Positions 34,775 to 41,865 of a stretch of 41,865 bases of DNA are shown here, piece by piece; position 1 is the stretch's first letter, and every line of letters starts with the position of its first letter. Under the pieces are notes generated by a model. It was not told where the DNA came from, did not search any database, and worked only from the letters and a program-made list of their open reading frames with translations. The translations under genes and the position numbers were made by a program. Source of the stretch: an uncultured Pelagibacteraceae bacterium (lineage in GTDB: Bacteria; Pseudomonadota; Alphaproteobacteria; Pelagibacterales; Pelagibacteraceae); NCBI GenBank assembly GCA_902516435.1, contig CABXYF010000006.1, positions 1-41,865 of the forward strand, read 5' to 3'.

Positions 34775-34852
34775 ATGAATCTCCCCACGGTTTCTAAAAT
34801 TAATAAATTTATATCTAGAATTATTTTCCGTCTCAGATTACATACTACTTAA
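34775..34852 (+). CDS. Possible 25-codon leader peptide (uORF)
   Basis: An ATG at 34775 opens a 25-codon frame ending at TAA (34850-34852), lying inside the structured leader of the next gene. The peptide starts MNLPTVSKINKF and is basic (two Lys and three Arg, no acidic residue). There is no Shine-Dalgarno before it. Ribosomes on it would cover the segments that form the leader's alternative stems, which makes it interesting, but a chance frame is quite possible. Confidence 0.25.
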   Translation: MNLPTVSKINKFISRIIFRLRLHTT

Positions 34853-34894
34853 GTCATGAATCAATAGGAACCGAAAACAATAATATAAAGGAGA
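34778..34894 (+). ncRNA. Candidate cis-regulatory RNA (switch-like 5' leader)
   Basis: Two mutually exclusive foldings are visible by eye. Fold A pairs AATCT (34778-34782) with AGATT (34835-34839) and ACGG (34787-34790) with CCGT (34828-34831) across a small internal loop. Fold B pairs TCTCC (34780-34784) with GGAGA (34890-34894), which is the Shine-Dalgarno, and CGGTTTCTA (34788-34796) with TAGGAACCG (34865-34873, one wobble). Fold B would hide the ribosome site; fold A would free it. The leader is exceptionally long for this genome. No known riboswitch class was recognised. No energies were computed. Confidence 0.45.
34888..34893 (+). promoter_or_regulatory. Strong Shine-Dalgarno sequence (AAGGAG)
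   Basis: AAGGAG lies 7 nt before the ATG at 34901 and is a near-perfect anti-16S match, rare in this window. It fixes the start codon of the PiT-like gene and suggests strong translation when accessible. Its GGAGA can pair with TCTCC at 34780-34784. Confidence 0.8.
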
Positions 34895-34900
34895 AAAAAA

Positions 34901-35866
34901 ATGGAAATGACTTTAATTTACACGGTTATAGGGTTTGCCCTTGCCGGTTATAGCGTAATCGCTAACGACTCAATTCAAACACTAGGTACATTTATAGCCT
35001 CAAAGAAGAAGTGGTTTAAATGGTACGTACTAGCTGGATCAGCTTCAGCTGTTATGATTTTAGCACTTGGATGGGGATGGTATGCGTATGATGGTGATAT
35101 TTCTTACGGAAGGTTAACTAGAATACCTTATCAAGAAATTCAATGGTATCATGCAGTAGCACCTGCAATACTATTATTATTAACAAGGATTGGAATACCG
35201 GTATCAACAACATTTTTAGTTCTTTCAGCATTTGCCTCGACTGTTGTACTTGAAAAAATGTTAATGAAAAGTGTGGTTGGTTATGGATTAGCAGCAATGG
35301 TTGCTTACTTAGCCTGGATAGCTGTATCTAAGTTCATTAATGAAAAATTTGATGAAGTAGATGACAAATGGATAGGTTTTTGGAGAAATGCTGTTTGGAT
35401 TTCATCAGGTTGGTTATGGTGGGTTTGGTTATCTCACGATGTAGCCAATATTGCAGTCTATCTGCCTAGACAATTAGACATAACATTACTTTTAATTGTA
35501 ATGGCTTACTTTACTGCTTTGTTATTTTATATTTTCTACATTCAAGGTGGGCCAATTCAGAAAGTTGTTCTTGAAAAAACAGGAACAAGATATGCAAGAT
35601 CAGCTACAATTATTAACGTAATTTATGCTGGAGTTTTATTCTACTTTAAAGAGCTAAATGATTTACCGATGTCAACAACGTGGGTATTCGTTGGTCTATT
35701 GTGTGGTAGAGAGCTTGCAATATCTACAATGAACAAAGAATATAAATTTAAGTATGTCTTCCCTCTAATTGGTAAAGACTTTCTTAAAATGATTTTTGGA
35801 TTAAGTGTTTCAGTAGGTATCGTATTAGCGATCCACTACATCATTATTCCAAATAATTGGTTTTAA
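34901..35866 (+). CDS. Divergent PiT-like membrane transporter (putative inorganic phosphate carrier)
   Basis: This 321-residue protein has about nine to ten hydrophobic segments and an internal duplication. Each half has a GANDVANA-like element (ANDSIQTLGT at 21-30; HDVANIAVYLPR at 179-190) followed by a P-x-STT element (PVSTT 100-104; PMSTT 256-260), the two repeated signatures of PiT/Pho4 phosphate transporters. It is shorter than typical PiT proteins (400-500 residues) and diverges between motifs. I infer an inorganic-anion carrier, perhaps phosphate; no PhoU-like partner is nearby. It follows arsC-aqpS and is preceded by a long structured leader with a strong Shine-Dalgarno, which suggests a regulated, highly expressed gene. 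Confidence 0.6.
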   Translation: MEMTLIYTVIGFALAGYSVIANDSIQTLGTFIASKKKWFKWYVLAGSASAVMILALGWGWYAYDGDISYGRLTRIPYQEIQWYHAVAPAILLLLTRIGIPVSTTFLVLSAFASTVVLEKMLMKSVVGYGLAAMVAYLAWIAVSKFINEKFDEVDDKWIGFWRNAVWISSGWLWWVWLSHDVANIAVYLPRQLDITLLLIVMAYFTALLFYIFYIQGGPIQKVVLEKTGTRYARSATIINVIYAGVLFYFKELNDLPMSTTWVFVGLLCGRELAISTMNKEYKFKYVFPLIGKDFLKMIFGLSVSVGIVLAIHYIIIPNNWF

Positions 35867-35873
35867 CTTTATT

Positions 35874-35909
35874 TATTTGGCTGTATTAATCATTTAATAC
35901 GACCAAATA
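35874..35909. terminator. Hairpin between convergent genes, likely bidirectional terminator
   Basis: TATTTGG (35874-35880) pairs with CCAAATA (35903-35909), and after a C/A mismatch TGTATTAA (35882-35889) pairs with TTAATACG (35894-35901, one wobble), with loop TCAT. The 15-bp stem sits between the ends of the PiT-like gene (plus) and dgkA (minus). It lacks a long T-run on either side, so it may end transcripts or protect their 3' ends. Confidence 0.6.
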
Positions 35910-35927
35910 TATCTTGATAAAATTTAA

Positions 35928-36260
35928 TTAAATTGTGAGAAAAAAAGTTATAATTAGTGTTATCAAAACTATAAAGACCGATGCACTTGATAAATCTTTT
36001 ATTTTTTTAATGTCACTATCAAAGTCTTTGGTGAATTTGTCCGATAATTTTTCAATAGCCGTATTCATTATTTCTGCAGCTAGTAACAAAAAATAAAGGA
36101 CTAGCAAGAATAGTTTATGATTGAAGTCAATATTGGATAATAAAATATAAGGAATTAAAAATACTCCTAAAATTAATTCCATAACAAAAGATTTTTCCTT
36201 AGTTACAATTTTTAAACCATTTAACGAGTTTATAAGGTTTTTATAAAGTTTAGTTATCAT
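35928..36260 (-). CDS. dgkA: Diacylglycerol kinase (prokaryotic DgkA type)
   Basis: This 110-residue integral membrane kinase has three helices. The catalytic block AAEIMNTAIEKLSD (Glu63, Asn66, Glu70) and KDLSSASVF (89-97) match DgkA. It returns diacylglycerol to phosphatidate; related small kinases act on undecaprenol. It is the last gene of valS-ilvD-manC-dgkA, with a 4 nt overlap (ATGA) with manC. Confidence 0.9.
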   Translation of the reverse strand: MITKLYKNLINSLNGLKIVTKEKSFVMELILGVFLIPYILLSNIDFNHKLFLLVLYFLLLAAEIMNTAIEKLSDKFTKDFDSDIKKIKDLSSASVFIVLITLIITFFLTI

Positions 36261-37462
36261 TTTACTCTTCCGTAGACATCTTGATATCTAACAATATCGC
36301 TTTCTTTCAGAATTGATCCTATTTGAGCTTCCATTATTTTTACAGGTTTTTTTCCAGGGTTTTGAATTCTATGTATTGATTGTAATGGTATAAATATATG
36401 CTCATTTGGTTTTTTTATAAAACTATCTTTATTTAAAGTGATCTTGGGATTTCCTTGTGTAACTAGCCAATGTTCAGCTCTATGATGATGTTTCTGTAAA
36501 CTTAATATTCCTTTTGGTTTAACAAATAATTCTTTAATCAAGAACTCTTTACCATTGAATAAATTTGTATATTTCCCCCAGGGACGATGGAAAATATTTT
36601 TTTTCTTAGCTAATTTGTTTTTATTTTTGTCATACATCTTTAATATTTCTTTCCAGCTTCCAAGATCTGACCAAGGAATATCTAATTTAATTGCATTGAT
36701 TTGTTTTGTTTTTTCTAAAATTGCATAATCAAAAGATTTAGCAGTAGCTTTTATAAATGAAGCTTTATTTAAATAGTAAGTATTAACTTTATATTTTGCT
36801 TTATTAACTGAATTTAAACAATTTCTGTAAATACTTGGATTATATTTTTTAAAGTTATTAATTATTGAATCTTTTCGAAGATAAAACATTCCTGAATTCC
36901 AGTAACCTTTTTGTTTAATTACTTGTTTTGCTCTACTTTCTTTTGGTTTTTCAATGAATTTTGTTACTTTATTAATATTTCCTTTAATTTTTTTGGTTAC
37001 AAAATATCCATATTCGCTTGATGGTGAGGTTGGTTTAATACCAAATATGAAAATATTTTGGTCAGTTAATTTTGTCTTATTTTTATTAATGGCTTTATTA
37101 AAAACGCTCATCTTTTCTATCAAATGGTCTGCTGTAAAAAACATTAACGGTTGATTGTTAGGAATATCTTTGATTAAAGCAGTACTTAAAATAGCAGGAG
37201 CTGTATTTCTTTTTGCTGGTTCTAAAACTATTTTGTATTTTTTAATCTTATTTTTTTTAAGATGTTTTTTTACCTCTTTTAAATATTTCTTATTAGTGCT
37301 GATAATTGGTGCATCATAAATTGATGCTTTTGTTCTCTCTAAAGTTTTTCCAAGTAATGTCCAATTACCAAAATCAATAAACTGTTTTGCTTGATGATTT
37401 TTAGAATTTGGCCAAAGTCTTGTTCCAGCACCTCCACATAAAATGACTGGACGAATTTTCAT
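36257..37462 (-). CDS. manC: Mannose-1-phosphate guanylyltransferase / mannose-6-phosphate isomerase
   Basis: This 401-residue protein makes GDP-mannose. The N-terminal nucleotidyltransferase has CGGAGTRLWPNS (9-20), FTADHLI, FIEKP and YWNSGMFYLR. The C-terminal cupin with RPWGKYTNL, KELFVKPKGILSLQKHHHRAEHW is the type II phosphomannose isomerase domain. It is shorter than the usual bifunctional enzyme (about 470), with the loss spread over loops. It overlaps ilvD by 1 nt. GDP-mannose would feed surface glycan synthesis encoded elsewhere. Confidence 0.92.
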   Translation of the reverse strand: MKIRPVILCGGAGTRLWPNSKNHQAKQFIDFGNWTLLGKTLERTKASIYDAPIISTNKKYLKEVKKHLKKNKIKKYKIVLEPAKRNTAPAILSTALIKDIPNNQPLMFFTADHLIEKMSVFNKAINKNKTKLTDQNIFIFGIKPTSPSSEYGYFVTKKIKGNINKVTKFIEKPKESRAKQVIKQKGYWNSGMFYLRKDSIINNFKKYNPSIYRNCLNSVNKAKYKVNTYYLNKASFIKATAKSFDYAILEKTKQINAIKLDIPWSDLGSWKEILKMYDKNKNKLAKKKNIFHRPWGKYTNLFNGKEFLIKELFVKPKGILSLQKHHHRAEHWLVTQGNPKITLNKDSFIKKPNEHIFIPLQSIHRIQNPGKKPVKIMEAQIGSILKESDIVRYQDVYGRVK

Positions 37463-39180
37463 TAAATCTCTGAATAATCCTTAACTTCTTTTTTCTTACC
37501 TGGGTGTGTTGGTGCTCCTAAAAATGCTGGACCAACTGTTTGCGCATATTTCCATAATGTACCAGATCCAAAATCAGATTTTCTTGCTCTCCATTTTCTT
37601 TTTCTAGAAGCTAATTCTTTTTTAGAAAGTCTGACATTAATAGTTCCTTTTTTGGCATCGATATCAATGATATCTCCATTACGTAAAAGGCCTATAGGAC
37701 CTCCTAGGGCAGCCTCAGGGCCCACATGACCCACACAGAAGCCTCTGGTAGCTCCAGAGAACCTTCCATCAGTTATAAGAGCTACTTTCTCCCCTTTACC
37801 CTGTCCATAAATTGCACCTGTTGTAGATAACATTTCTCTCATACCAGGTCCACCAACTGGTCCTTCGTATCTAATTATAATTACATCACCATCATTATAT
37901 TTTTTACTTTGAACAGCTTTCATTGCACTTTCTTCATTGTCAAAGCATCTTGCTTTTCCAGTAAATTGTAATTTAGCTAATCCTGCAACTTTTACTATTG
38001 CTCCATCTGAAGCTAAGTTACCTTTTAAACCAACTACACCTCCTGTAGGTGATAATGGATCTTTATAAGATCTCATAACTTTTTGTTTAGGATTAAATTT
38101 AATATTTTTTAAATTTTCTTTCATTGTTTTTCCAGTAACAGTCATGCAATCACCATGAATATAGCCACCTTCATATAAAGTTTTTAATAACATAGGAACA
38201 CCACCTGCTAACCACATATCTTTTGCAACGTATTTTCCACCTGGTTTTAAATCTGCAAGGTAAGGTGTTCTTTTAAAAATTTTAGCAACATCCATTAAAT
38301 CAAATTTTATTCCTGCTTCATTTGCAATTGCTGGTAAATGTAATCCAGCATTAGTAGAACCACCTGTTGCAGCAACTATTGTTGCAGCATTTTCTAAAGC
38401 TTTTCTGGTTACAATATCTCTTGGTTTAATTTGTTTTTTTAAAAGTTGCATAACCATTTTGCCACTTTCTTTTGCATACTTGTCTCTTTCTTCATATGGA
38501 GCTGGAGTTCCTGCTGAATATGGTAATGCTAATCCAATAGCCTCAGACACACATGCCATAGTATTTGCAGTAAATTGACCCCCACAAGCACCTGCACTAG
38601 GACAAGCAACTAATTCTAATTTTCTTAATTCTGCAGCTGACATTTTACCGGATGAATGTTTTCCAACAGCTTCAAATACATCAACTACCGTTACATCTTT
38701 ACCTTTGTATCTTCCTGGAAGAATTGAACCTCCATAAATAAAAACACTTGGAACATTTAATCTAACCATCGACATCATTAAACCTGGTAAAGATTTATCA
38801 CATCCTGCAATACCAACTAATGCATCATAACAATGTCCTCTTACAGTTAACTCTGCTGAGTCTGCAATAACTTCTCTTGAAATTAAAGAAGATTTCATTC
38901 CTTCATGACCCATAGCAATTCCATCAGTAACTGTGATGGTACAAAATTCTCTTGGGGTTCCTCCGTTTGCTCTAACACCTTTTTTTACGGATTGAGCCTG
39001 TCTCATTAAAGCAATATTACATGGAGCAGCCTCATTCCACGTTGAAACCACACCTACAAAGGGTTTAGCAACATCTTTTTCAGTTTCTCCCATGGCGTAA
39101 TAAAATGATCTATGAGGAGCTCTATCTGCTCCTAACGATGTATGTCTGCTTGGAAGTTTCTTCTTGTTAAATTTTGCCAT
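37462..39180 (-). CDS. ilvD: Dihydroxy-acid dehydratase
   Basis: This 572-residue Fe-S enzyme catalyses the dehydration step in valine, leucine and isoleucine synthesis. Three conserved cluster cysteines are visible: Cys54 (AAPCN), Cys127 (AGCDKSLPG) and Cys199 ([14 protein letters not shown]). Further motifs are [12 protein letters not shown] and [11 protein letters not shown]. The length and cysteine pattern fit the shorter IlvD class. It shares TAATG overlaps with valS upstream and manC downstream, which joins valine synthesis with valine activation in one operon. Confidence 0.96.
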   Translation of the reverse strand: MAKFNKKKLPSRHTSLGADRAPHRSFYYAMGETEKDVAKPFVGVVSTWNEAAPCNIALMRQAQSVKKGVRANGGTPREFCTITVTDGIAMGHEGMKSSLISREVIADSAELTVRGHCYDALVGIAGCDKSLPGLMMSMVRLNVPSVFIYGGSILPGRYKGKDVTVVDVFEAVGKHSSGKMSAAELRKLELVACPSAGACGGQFTANTMACVSEAIGLALPYSAGTPAPYEERDKYAKESGKMVMQLLKKQIKPRDIVTRKALENAATIVAATGGSTNAGLHLPAIANEAGIKFDLMDVAKIFKRTPYLADLKPGGKYVAKDMWLAGGVPMLLKTLYEGGYIHGDCMTVTGKTMKENLKNIKFNPKQKVMRSYKDPLSPTGGVVGLKGNLASDGAIVKVAGLAKLQFTGKARCFDNEESAMKAVQSKKYNDGDVIIIRYEGPVGGPGMREMLSTTGAIYGQGKGEKVALITDGRFSGATRGFCVGHVGPEAALGGPIGLLRNGDIIDIDAKKGTINVRLSKKELASRKRKWRARKSDFGSGTLWKYAQTVGPAFLGAPTHPGKKKEVKDYSEI

Positions 39181-41807
39181 TATATACCCTTTATTGTTAT
39201 CGATATCTTATCAACATCGTTCTTTAAATTATTATAATTAGTTTTTTCTTGTTCAACAATCTCTTTTGGTGCCCTATCTACAAAACTTTTATTTTCTAGT
39301 CTTTGAGATATCTTGTGCATCTCTTGTTCTAATCGTTCTTGTTTGTTGGTTAAATTTTCTTTTATTAACTTTAAATCAACATCTTTATCAAAATAGATCT
39401 TAAATAAATCACCTGAAACAACCATTGTCGCAGCTGGTTTATCTAAATCATCGCTTAGAATGTTATTTATACGACCTAATTTTTTAAGAATTATTTCATT
39501 TGAACTAATAAATTGCTTTTGATCTTTGTTTATATTGTTAATAGAAATGTCTATAAAAGAGCCAGGGCTTACATTTAGCTCATTTTTAAACGATCTTAGC
39601 TCAGATATTATATTAATTATATTTTCTACCTGATCTGTGTGTGAATCTTTAGTTGATTTTGTGGATATCCAATTTTTTTGCATTAAAAAATCCTTACCTT
39701 CATTATCAAAATTATTTTTGAGCCAAATTTCTTCGGTAACAAATGGTATAAATGGATGTAATAAAACTAATATTTGCTTAAATACGTAGGTTGAAACTCT
39801 CCTAACTTCTTCTTTAGCGTCTCTATCTTCTGAAAAAAGGATAGTTTTTGAAAGTTCTAAGTACCAATCACAATAAGAATGCCAAGTAAACTGATATGCA
39901 TTTTTAGCCGCTTCATCAAATCGATAATCCTCTAAGTTTTTAACAATCTTATTTGTAGTCTCAGCTAGCTCTGAATATATCCATTTATTGATATTAACTT
40001 TTAAATCTGGAACTTGATCTGTATTTTTAAAATCGCATTCATTGGTGATTAAAAAGTTATTAGCATTCCATAGTTTATTTAAAAAATTTCTATAACCTTT
40101 AACTCTATCTTCAGAAAGTTTGACATCAGTTCCAGGCGAAGCCATTGAAAGAAGTGTAAATCTTAAAGCATCTGCACTATATTTTTCAATTAAATCCAAA
40201 GGATCAATAACATTTCCTTTTGATTTAGACATTTTTTGTCCTTTTTCATCTCTAACTAAAGCATGAACATAAATATCTTTAAAAGGCTCTTTGTTTAAAA
40301 ATTCTGTTCCAAACATAATCATTCTTGCAACCCAAAAGAAAATAATATCAAAGCCTGTTACCAAAACTGAAGTTGGATAAAATTTCTCAACAAATTTTTT
40401 ATCATCAGGCCATCCAAGTGTTGCAAATGGCCAAAGACCAGATGAAAACCAAGTATCTAAAACATCAGTATCTCTATTTAATTCAACATCTTTACCATAA
40501 TGTTTGTGAGCTAATTGTTTTACTTCATCTTCATTGTAAGCAACAAAAATTTTTTCATCAGGTCCATACCATGCAGGTATTTGATGACCCCACCATAATT
40601 GTCTTGAAATACACCAAGGTTCTATATTGTTCATCCATTGAAAATAAGTTTTAGACCAATTTTCTGGAAAGAAATTAGTTTTTTTAGAATTAACAACTTC
40701 TTTTGCTTTTACTGATAATTTACCAGCATCAGCAAACCATTGTTCTGTTAAAAAAGGTTCAATGATTGAATTAGATCTATCTCCATAAGGAACTTTATTT
40801 TTAATATTTTCTTCTTTATCAAAAAACTTTTTATCTTTTAATTCTTTTAAAATTCTTTTCCTTGCCTCAAATCTATCAAGACCAATATATTCTTTAGGAG
40901 CGTTTTCATTAATTTTACCAGCTTCAGTAAAAATATTTATTATTTCAAGATTATTTCTTTGACCTACATCATAATCATTAAAGTCATGTGCCGGAGTTAT
41001 TTTTAACGCACCCGTTCCTTGTTCAGGATCTGCATAATCATCTTCTATAATTTTTATTTTTCTTTCAACAATTGGAATTGTTACAGTTTTACCAACATAG
41101 GATTTAAATCGTTCATCTTTTGGATTTACAGCTATAGCAGTATCACCTAACATTGTTTCAGGTCTCGTGGTTGCAATTGTTATAAATTCATCCATTCCAT
41201 CAATTGGATATTTAATATAATAAATTTTTGAGTTTACTTCTCTTTGATCAACTTCTAAATCTGAAATGGCTGTTTTTAAAACAGTGTCCCAATTCACTAA
41301 TTTTTTATCCTTATAAATTAAACCTTTATTATATAAATCAACAAAAACCTTAATTACTGATTTGGATAAATTTTCATCCATAGTGAAGGCATTTCTGGAC
41401 CAATCACAAGAACAACCAAGTTTTTTTAATTGATTAATAATTATGTCTCCATATTGGTCTTTCCATTCCCAAACTTTTTTAATGAATTGTTCTCTACCAA
41501 TTTCGTTTTTATCAATTTTTTCTGCACTAAGTTTTTTTTCAACAAGAGCTTGCGTAGCAATACCCGCATGATCAGTTCCTGGTTGCCATAAAGTTTCGTA
41601 ATTATTCATTCTATGATAACGAACTAACAAATCTTGAATAGAATTATTCAGAGCATGTCCCATGTGAAGACTGCCTGTTACATTTGGTGGAGGTATTACT
41701 ATTGAAAATTTTTTAGACTTTTCTTTAGGTTTAAAAAGTCCATTTTTTTCCCAATAAGAGTAAATTCTATCTTCAACATCAGAATGTATATATTTATCGC
41801 TACTCAT
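39180..41807 (-). CDS. valS: Valyl-tRNA synthetase
   Basis: This 875-residue class I synthetase has the HIGH-type motif HMGH (48-51) in [12 protein letters not shown], the editing (CP1) domain with [15 protein letters not shown] and [11 protein letters not shown], the WWGHQIPAW and [18 protein letters not shown] blocks, and [12 protein letters not shown]. The last 70 residues form the valine-type C-terminal coiled coil. It starts at the ATG at 41805-41807, about 10 nt from a -10-like element. Confidence 0.97.
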   Translation of the reverse strand: MSSDKYIHSDVEDRIYSYWEKNGLFKPKEKSKKFSIVIPPPNVTGSLHMGHALNNSIQDLLVRYHRMNNYETLWQPGTDHAGIATQALVEKKLSAEKIDKNEIGREQFIKKVWEWKDQYGDIIINQLKKLGCSCDWSRNAFTMDENLSKSVIKVFVDLYNKGLIYKDKKLVNWDTVLKTAISDLEVDQREVNSKIYYIKYPIDGMDEFITIATTRPETMLGDTAIAVNPKDERFKSYVGKTVTIPIVERKIKIIEDDYADPEQGTGALKITPAHDFNDYDVGQRNNLEIINIFTEAGKINENAPKEYIGLDRFEARKRILKELKDKKFFDKEENIKNKVPYGDRSNSIIEPFLTEQWFADAGKLSVKAKEVVNSKKTNFFPENWSKTYFQWMNNIEPWCISRQLWWGHQIPAWYGPDEKIFVAYNEDEVKQLAHKHYGKDVELNRDTDVLDTWFSSGLWPFATLGWPDDKKFVEKFYPTSVLVTGFDIIFFWVARMIMFGTEFLNKEPFKDIYVHALVRDEKGQKMSKSKGNVIDPLDLIEKYSADALRFTLLSMASPGTDVKLSEDRVKGYRNFLNKLWNANNFLITNECDFKNTDQVPDLKVNINKWIYSELAETTNKIVKNLEDYRFDEAAKNAYQFTWHSYCDWYLELSKTILFSEDRDAKEEVRRVSTYVFKQILVLLHPFIPFVTEEIWLKNNFDNEGKDFLMQKNWISTKSTKDSHTDQVENIINIISELRSFKNELNVSPGSFIDISINNINKDQKQFISSNEIILKKLGRINNILSDDLDKPAATMVVSGDLFKIYFDKDVDLKLIKENLTNKQERLEQEMHKISQRLENKSFVDRAPKEIVEQEKTNYNNLKNDVDKISITIKGI

Positions 41808-41817
41808 GGATTTAAAG

Positions 41818-41845
41818 TTTATAATTTAATAATCCAAATTAACAA
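41818..41845 (-). promoter_or_regulatory. Candidate promoter of the valS operon
   Basis: On the minus strand a -35-like TTGTTA (41840-41845) and a -10-like TATAAA (41818-41823) are separated by 16 bp. The -10 ends 10 nt before the valS ATG, which predicts a very short leader or none. Confidence 0.4.
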
Positions 41846-41865
41846 TAATCAATTTCTATCGTTAT

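Noticed and set aside
34840-34875. Pho box upstream of the PiT-like gene.
   Set aside because: A single GTCAT occurs, but there is no second half-site at the 11-bp period needed for a PhoB site.

Overview
The window reads as chromosomal DNA of a streamlined alphaproteobacterium, most likely SAR11/Pelagibacterales ('Candidatus Pelagibacter' or a close relative). The DNA is very AT-rich, proteins are rich in Lys/Ile/Asn, genes abut or overlap by 1-14 nt almost everywhere, and there is no stretch over 300 bp without a gene. Gene order follows alphaproteobacterial blocks (dgt-argS-nagZ-scpAB-tatABC-serS, yajC-secDF, sdhE-recG-DUF502, tmk-dacA-rlpA-mltB). I see no phage, IS element, CRISPR array or rRNA. 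The organism assignment is inferred from style and synteny, not from a database search.

Layout. 1-3992 (minus): tmk (cut by the window edge), a D,D-carboxypeptidase, an RlpA-like lipoprotein, an MltB-type lytic transglycosylase and RarD, i.e. cell-wall turnover. 4079-8138: tRNA-Ser(TGA), sdhE, recG, a DUF502 membrane protein, a possible 25-residue membrane microprotein, an M48 metalloprotease and tRNA-Lys(TTT). 8223-13430 (minus): tgt, a periplasmic cyclophilin, coaD, gyrA, ssb; then uvrA and a PuuD-like membrane protein on plus. 17025-27808 (minus): secF-secD-yajC, then serS-tatC-tatB-tatA-scpB-scpA-nagZ-(87 aa membrane protein)-argS-dgt, covering protein export, chromosome segregation, muropeptide recycling and translation. 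27859-28952: erpA and xthA.

28944-32975 is a zinc-uptake locus: znuC-znuB-zur-(Ldh-family oxidoreductase) on minus, divergent from znuA on plus, with two tandem Zur-box-like palindromes in the shared intergenic region. 33018-35866 (plus) holds two small membrane proteins, a thioredoxin-type arsenate reductase, an AqpS-like aquaglyceroporin overlapping it, and a divergent membrane protein with duplicated PiT-phosphate-transporter-like motifs. Together they look like phosphate/arsenate handling. The last gene has an unusually long leader (193 nt) whose segments can form two mutually exclusive structures, one of which would hide a strong Shine-Dalgarno sequence. This is the best candidate for an undescribed regulatory element here. 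35928-41807 (minus): valS-ilvD-manC-dgkA, tightly coupled.

Most of the window is conserved housekeeping. The points most worth a second look are the switch-like leader and its PiT-like gene, a queuine tRNA-ribosyltransferase missing two zinc cysteines, an RlpA-like protein missing its catalytic Asp, a shrunken protein at the position of a SPOR-domain gene, and an oxidoreductase translationally coupled to zur.
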